A DNA stretch of 64,000 bases, from NCBI RefSeq assembly GCF_963678875.1, contig NZ_OY787456.1:2108001-2172000 (forward strand), read 5' to 3'. The stretch is from an uncultured Hyphomonas sp. GTDB lineage: Bacteria; Pseudomonadota; Alphaproteobacteria; Caulobacterales; Hyphomonadaceae. The notes below the pieces were generated by a model. That model was not told where the DNA came from. It made no database searches and was given only the letters and a program-made list of their open reading frames with translations. Position numbers and translations under genes: made by a program. This document shows positions 60,103-64,000 of this stretch, piece by piece (the stretch's first letter is position 1; every line of letters starts with the position of its first letter).

Positions 60103-61449
60103 ATGATCAGGAAGATCACCCTTTCCGCCTCCATGCTCGCGCTGACGGCCTGCGTCTCCCTTGCTCCGCAGACGGATACGACGGTGCATGGCATGTCCCT
60201 GCCCGCTGCATATGACAACAGCGCAGAACTGGCCGGTGCCCGGTCTGTGGAAGCCGACTGGTGGTCGGCCTTCGGGTCTGAAAATCTCGATGCGCTGGTT
60301 GCTGACGCCCTTGCCGCAAACCAGACACTGGCCGGTGGCCTGGCCAATGTGGATGCAGCGCGCGCAGCCCTGAAAGTGTCAAATGCGTCCCTGCTGCCAC
60401 AAGCCAGCGCCAGCCTGTCCGCCTCAAGCGACACGGAGAGGGGCCTCGACGATGTCAGCTCTTCCGGCCGCCTGTCCGCCTCCTATGAACTCGACCTGTT
60501 CGGCGCCAACGCGGCAAGCCGCGCAGCTTCCGAGGCGAGCCTCAGAGCGACTGAATATTCCCAGCTCACTCTGGAGCTGACCGTACAATCGGATGTCGCC
60601 TCCACCTATTTCAATCTGCTTGCCACGCGGGAGCAGCTGGAGGTCGCACGCCGGAATCTCGAAATATCGGAACGCATCTTCGAGATCGTGGAAGTGCGCT
60701 ACAAGGCCGGGGCCATTTCCGGGTTTGACGTTTCAAGCCAGCGGGCACAACTCGCCAATGCCCGGGCACGCATCCCGCAGCTCGAGTCCCAGATTGTCAG
60801 CCTTCAGACCTCTCTGGCGATCCTGCTTGGCCAGGTTCCGCAGGACTACTCCGCTCCGGATGAGCCCATTCTCGCCCTCGAGCTGCCGCTGGCGGACCCG
60901 AGCCTGCCATCTGACCTTCTGCTGCGGCGTCCAGACCTGCTGCAGGAAGAAGCGAACCTCAGAGGCGCCGACGCCAACGTGACGGTTGCCCGCGCCGCTT
61001 TCCTGCCGGGCATCGATGTCGGGGCGGCCCTGTCCAGCGTTCTCAGCGGCGGCGGGGACCTGACCGGGTCGATCTCCGCATCGCTGGCGCAGACCATCTT
61101 CTCCGGCGGCCGCCTCGAAGGACAGCTGGAGAGCGCCGAGGCTCGACGCGAGGCACAGCTGGCGAGCTATCGCGGCGCAATTCTCAATGCGCTGCGTGAT
61201 GTCGATGTCAGCCTGGCGTCGATCGAAGCGGATGCCCGCCGGGAGGAGCAGCTTCTGGTGGCGCGCGATGCGTCACAGGACGCGCTGGACGCGGCGGAGC
61301 TGCGCTACCGGGCAGGAACGGATGACCTGACCAGCCTGCTGACCGCCCAGCAATCCTATTTCACCGCCTCCGACAGCTACGTGCAGGGCCGCCTCAACCG
61401 GCTGACGTCTGCGCTGAACCTGTATGTGGCGCTCGGCGGCGGTTACTAG
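60103..61449 (+). CDS. TolC/NodT family outer-membrane channel lipoprotein
   Basis: 448 residues. The signal ends MLALTAC, a lipidation site. Two repeated coiled-coil halves follow, each with the outer-membrane efflux pattern: VEADWWSAFGSENLDALVAD, ATREQLEVARRNLEISERIF, then the second repeat RREEQLLVARDASQDALDAA. The RYRAGTDDLTSLLTAQQSYF tail is family standard. It starts three bases after macB, completing a tripartite pump. Confidence 0.95.
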   Translation: MIRKITLSASMLALTACVSLAPQTDTTVHGMSLPAAYDNSAELAGARSVEADWWSAFGSENLDALVADALAANQTLAGGLANVDAARAALKVSNASLLPQASASLSASSDTERGLDDVSSSGRLSASYELDLFGANAASRAASEASLRATEYSQLTLELTVQSDVASTYFNLLATREQLEVARRNLEISERIFEIVEVRYKAGAISGFDVSSQRAQLANARARIPQLESQIVSLQTSLAILLGQVPQDYSAPDEPILALELPLADPSLPSDLLLRRPDLLQEEANLRGADANVTVARAAFLPGIDVGAALSSVLSGGGDLTGSISASLAQTIFSGGRLEGQLESAEARREAQLASYRGAILNALRDVDVSLASIEADARREEQLLVARDASQDALDAAELRYRAGTDDLTSLLTAQQSYFTASDSYVQGRLNRLTSALNLYVALGGGY

Positions 61450-61676
61450 GCTGCAGGACACGCCCCGATAATAATTGACATTCCATATGCCACTTCCCTA
61501 GGCTCTCCGAAAAGCATGATCGGAGGCGGTCGGAAAAGCAATTTTCACGCAGTTTCCTCCGCAGTGGAAACCTTTCCTCAAGGCCGATCCTGCTTATTTT
61601 GAGTGTTTGTGTGCGGGCGCAATGACCGAAAGCCAGACTGGCTTCGGGGCCCGGCAGCATTGGCAGGAAACAAGAC

Positions 61677-62282
61677 ATGGCGACAGACCAGACCACGCAG
61701 GACGAAACCCACGTCTCCGATGGCCGCAGACTGAGGTCTGAACGCAACCGGCAGAAGATCGTCACAGCAATGATGGAGCTGGTCCGCGAGGGCGACTACG
61801 ACCCGAGCGTTGCCAGCATTGCGGAACGCGCCGGCGTGGGTCTGCGCACCGTGTTCCGCCATTTTGACGACGTCGACACGCTCTACCGCGAAATGTCGGG
61901 CCAGATGGAAGCGCGCATCCTGCCGGAAATCGCCAAGCCGCTGACTGCGGAAGCCTGGCAGGACCGCGTCAAGGAGATGATGGCCCGCCGCATCCGCATC
62001 TTCGAGGATATCATGCCCGTCCGGATCTGCGCGCGTGTCAGGCGCTTCCGGTCCGAATTCCTGATGGCGAACCACAAGCGGTTTGTCGCGCATGAGACTG
62101 CCGCGCTTTCTCTCGCCCTTCCCAAGGAAGTGCTGCAGAACGAACCGCTCAAACTCGCATTCGACGTCGCGTTGAGCTTCGACACCTGGCGGCGCCTGCG
62201 CCAGGATCAGGACTTCTCCCGGGCCAAAGCGACTGCAGCCCTCGAAGCCATGCTGGATGCCCTCATCGCCGCCGCGGAATGA
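61677..62282 (+). CDS. TetR family transcriptional regulator
   Basis: 201 residues with HTH at about 25-70 (KIVTAMMELVREGDYDPSV, IAERAGVGLRTVFRHFDDV). C-terminal helical ligand domain of unknown specificity. The ATG is preceded by AGGAAA. A hairpin CCGAAAGCCA/TGGCTTCGG lies at 61626-61647. It overlaps the formylglycine enzyme gene by four bases, a coupled arrangement that suggests co-regulation with sulfatase maturation. Confidence 0.9.
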   Translation: MATDQTTQDETHVSDGRRLRSERNRQKIVTAMMELVREGDYDPSVASIAERAGVGLRTVFRHFDDVDTLYREMSGQMEARILPEIAKPLTAEAWQDRVKEMMARRIRIFEDIMPVRICARVRRFRSEFLMANHKRFVAHETAALSLALPKEVLQNEPLKLAFDVALSFDTWRRLRQDQDFSRAKATAALEAMLDALIAAAE

Positions 62283-63175
62283 GGCCCGCGCCGTTCCTCG
62301 TGATTGCGGTGTTGATGGCCGCGGGTTGCAGCGGATCTTCCGAGCGGCCCGCCTCCTCCGAATCCTGCGGGCTTGAGCGCGATGCCCTGAACCAATTCAT
62401 CCTGTTCCCGTCCGGGTCTTTCGAAAAAGGGAAAGACCCGGTCTATCCGGAAGAGACCCCATCGCTCAGCCTGCACGTGGATGCATTCGAACTGCTGTCT
62501 CATGAAGTGACGAATGCCGAATTTGCCCGCTTCGCCGAAGAAACCGGCTATGTCACGGATGCCGAGCGCAGCGCGGCGACCGGGGGTGAGGGCGCCGGAT
62601 CGGCGGTTTTCCTCTCCACCGAAGGCTCTATCGGGAAATATCCCTGGAAGCTGGTGTCAGGCGCCACGTGGAAATCCCCGGAAGGCCCCGGTTCAGATAT
62701 ATCCGGCCGCGAGCTTCATCCTGTCGTCCACATATCGCTGGCTGATGCCAAAGCCTATGCCGACTGGGCTGCAGGTCGCCTGCCCACCGAAGCGGAATGG
62801 GAATATGCCGTGTCGCTCGGGCTGCCGGACCTGACGCGCGCCAACTCCGGCGCCTATGATGAGAAAGGCCAGCCCGTCGCCAACACCTGGCAGGGAATAT
62901 TCCCGCTGGCGAACACCACTGCCGACGGCTTTGCCGGCACCTCTCCCGTCGGATGCTTCGGCCCCGACAAGGCCGGCATGTCCGACATGATCGGCAATGT
63001 GTGGGAGTGGACGGACACGCCCTACGGCCCAGGCACAAACACGATCAAGGGCGGATCCTATCTGTGTGCAGATAATTTCTGCCGGCGCTACCGCCCTGCG
63101 GCCCGCCAGCCCGAGGAAGTGGACTTTTCGTCAAACCATATCGGGTTCCGTATCGCCCGGGATGTGAACTCCTGA
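62279..63175 (+). CDS. Formylglycine-generating enzyme (SUMF1 family), lipoprotein
   Basis: 298 residues. A signal with VIAVLMAAGC predicts lipidation at Cys17, putting the enzyme in the periplasm. The FGE-sulfatase fold starts at MNPL-like FPSGSFEKG, with ELLSHEVTNAEFARF. The active-site cysteine pair is Cys263 and Cys268 in KGGSYLCADNFCRRYRPAAR, and SSNHIGFRIAR closes it; this matches true FGE, not merely the FGE fold. It converts a sulfatase Cys to formylglycine using copper and O2. It is encoded next to a sulfatase. Confidence 0.9.
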   Translation: MRPAPFLVIAVLMAAGCSGSSERPASSESCGLERDALNQFILFPSGSFEKGKDPVYPEETPSLSLHVDAFELLSHEVTNAEFARFAEETGYVTDAERSAATGGEGAGSAVFLSTEGSIGKYPWKLVSGATWKSPEGPGSDISGRELHPVVHISLADAKAYADWAAGRLPTEAEWEYAVSLGLPDLTRANSGAYDEKGQPVANTWQGIFPLANTTADGFAGTSPVGCFGPDKAGMSDMIGNVWEWTDTPYGPGTNTIKGGSYLCADNFCRRYRPAARQPEEVDFSSNHIGFRIARDVNS

Positions 63176-63179
63176 CCGC

Positions 63180-64000
63180 TCAGTTCGGCCAATAGACATA
63201 TTCGTCGCCGGGCTCGAACCTGTCCGCTGCCGTTTTGTCGACCATGACCGGGCTCTCCACGGTATAGGGATAAAGCGGCTCGCGCGCGCCATCCCAGTGC
63301 GCATCGATCAGGGATTGGAGTTCGGCGACCTTGTCCGGCATGGTCTCGGCGAGATTCTCCTGCTCGGTGGGGTCATCTGCCAGATTGAACAGCCAGTGCT
63401 TCTGCTGATAGGTGTTCACCTGCAGCTTCCAGTCGCCAGCCCGCACAACCCGGTAGTACCCGCTCGACCAGTAAATCGCGTCATCCTGCCGGCTGATGAG
63501 TCCGCTCCCGGTCGCCTCCGGCAGCAGGTTTTCGCCGTCAATCTCGACACCCGTTGGCAGCACCGCCCCGGCAACCGCCGCAAGAGTCGGCATCAGGTCC
63601 ACATGCGCAACTGGGGTGTTGATTACCGCCTCAGCCGGAATTTGTCCTGGCCATGACACAAACATCGGCACACGGATTCCTCCTTCGAACAGGGTGATCT
63701 TCCATCCGCGATACGGTGCATTCACTTCCGGCAATCCGATATATCCTGCCCCGCCATTGTCCGAGGTGAAGACGATCACGGTATTCTCTGCGAGCCCCTC
63801 CTCTTCCAGCTTGTCCATGATGCGGCCAACGCTCCGGTCCAGCGCCCGGACCATGGCGGCATAGACGTGCAGACGCTCCGGCTGGATATCCCCGACCGCT
63901 TCATAGTCTTCCCGCGTGGCCTGCAGGGGCGTGTGCACGCCCCAATGCGCCAGATAAAGGAAGAAGGGCCGGTTGCGGTTCGCCTCAATCACCTTGCTGG
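63180..64000 (-). CDS. Arylsulfatase (partial, N-terminus beyond window)
   Basis: The C-terminal 273 codons of a sulfatase, including RPFFLYLAHWGVHTPLQA, the metal/His region VIVFTSDNGGAGY with KITLFEGGIRVPMFVSWPG, and the C-terminal domain ending EYVYWPN. The catalytic C/S-x-P-S-R motif lies outside the window, so the Cys or Ser type cannot be read. It lies tail to tail with the FGE gene (four bases apart), which supports a Cys-type enzyme matured by it. Confidence 0.93.
   Translation of the reverse strand, partial: SKVIEANRNRPFFLYLAHWGVHTPLQATREDYEAVGDIQPERLHVYAAMVRALDRSVGRIMDKLEEEGLAENTVIVFTSDNGGAGYIGLPEVNAPYRGWKITLFEGGIRVPMFVSWPGQIPAEAVINTPVAHVDLMPTLAAVAGAVLPTGVEIDGENLLPEATGSGLISRQDDAIYWSSGYYRVVRAGDWKLQVNTYQQKHWLFNLADDPTEQENLAETMPDKVAELQSLIDAHWDGAREPLYPYTVESPVMVDKTAADRFEPGDEYVYWPN

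Noticed and set aside
61626..61647. Hairpin CCGAAAGCCA/TGGCTTCGG just before the third TetR gene, considered as a terminator of the pump operon
   Set aside because: No T-run follows and it is 180 bases past the channel gene; an operator role is possible but unsupported.

Overview
The window looks like chromosomal DNA of a GC-rich, aerobic, Gram-negative alphaproteobacterium, most likely from the Hyphomonadaceae/Caulobacterales side. Evidence: an amgK-murU sugar-recycling pair beside tsaE, an imuA-imuB-dnaE2 cassette behind a direct-repeat LexA box of the alphaproteobacterial type (GAAC-N7-GAAC), large TonB-dependent receptors, and a complete type II secretion (T2SS) operon. The taxonomic placement is inference from gene content. 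No tRNA, rRNA, CRISPR array, insertion sequence or prophage is visible.

Layout. 1-1873 (minus): tsaE, amgK and murU (cut by the window edge). 2002-7375: a ferredoxin reductase/ferredoxin pair, an acyl-CoA thioesterase, a membrane-anchored TIR-like protein, the GTPase YchF and an ArsR-type regulator. 7594-14305: an acyl-CoA dehydrogenase/enoyl-CoA hydratase pair, then a translationally coupled three-gene 2-oxoacid:ferredoxin oxidoreductase whose third subunit fuses a GltD-like flavoprotein to a two-cluster ferredoxin. 14383-18652: two tandem trypsin-like lipoproteins facing a coiled-coil lipoprotein. 18772-20894: a TetR regulator, prepilin peptidase GspO and a CAP-domain protein behind a 36-bp near-palindrome. 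20991-32120 (minus): gspC-D-E-F-G-H-I-J-K-L-M-N plus a small lipoprotein coupled to gspN.

32578-38720 (minus): a TonB-dependent receptor, an internally duplicated cysteine-containing lipoprotein and an XRE regulator with an N-terminal coiled coil. 38944-42588: tetR-hlyD-ABC-ABC, laid out like E. coli cecR-ybhGFSR, with a palindromic operator. 42595-45376: epmB and epmA opposite their substrate EF-P. 45505-51015: the SOS mutagenesis cassette. 51172-56684: a probably Fur-controlled iron module (TonB-dependent receptor, TonB-ExbD-ExbB, di-heme peroxidase). 56892-61449: macA-macB and a TolC-like channel, diverging from the peroxidase across a near-consensus Fur box. 61677-64000: a TetR regulator coupled to a lipoprotein formylglycine-generating enzyme, facing a sulfatase that runs off the window.

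How the parts may work together. The T2SS, its prepilin peptidase and the secreted or lipidated proteins around it form an envelope/secretion neighbourhood. The Fur box suggests that MacAB-TolC export is tied to iron limitation. The formylglycine-generating enzyme and the sulfatase are a natural maturase/substrate pair, unusual here because the maturase appears to be a periplasmic lipoprotein. The least described items are the duplicated lipoprotein/receptor/XRE locus, the fused oxidoreductase subunit, the small T2SS lipoprotein and the TIR-like protein that lacks a catalytic glutamate.
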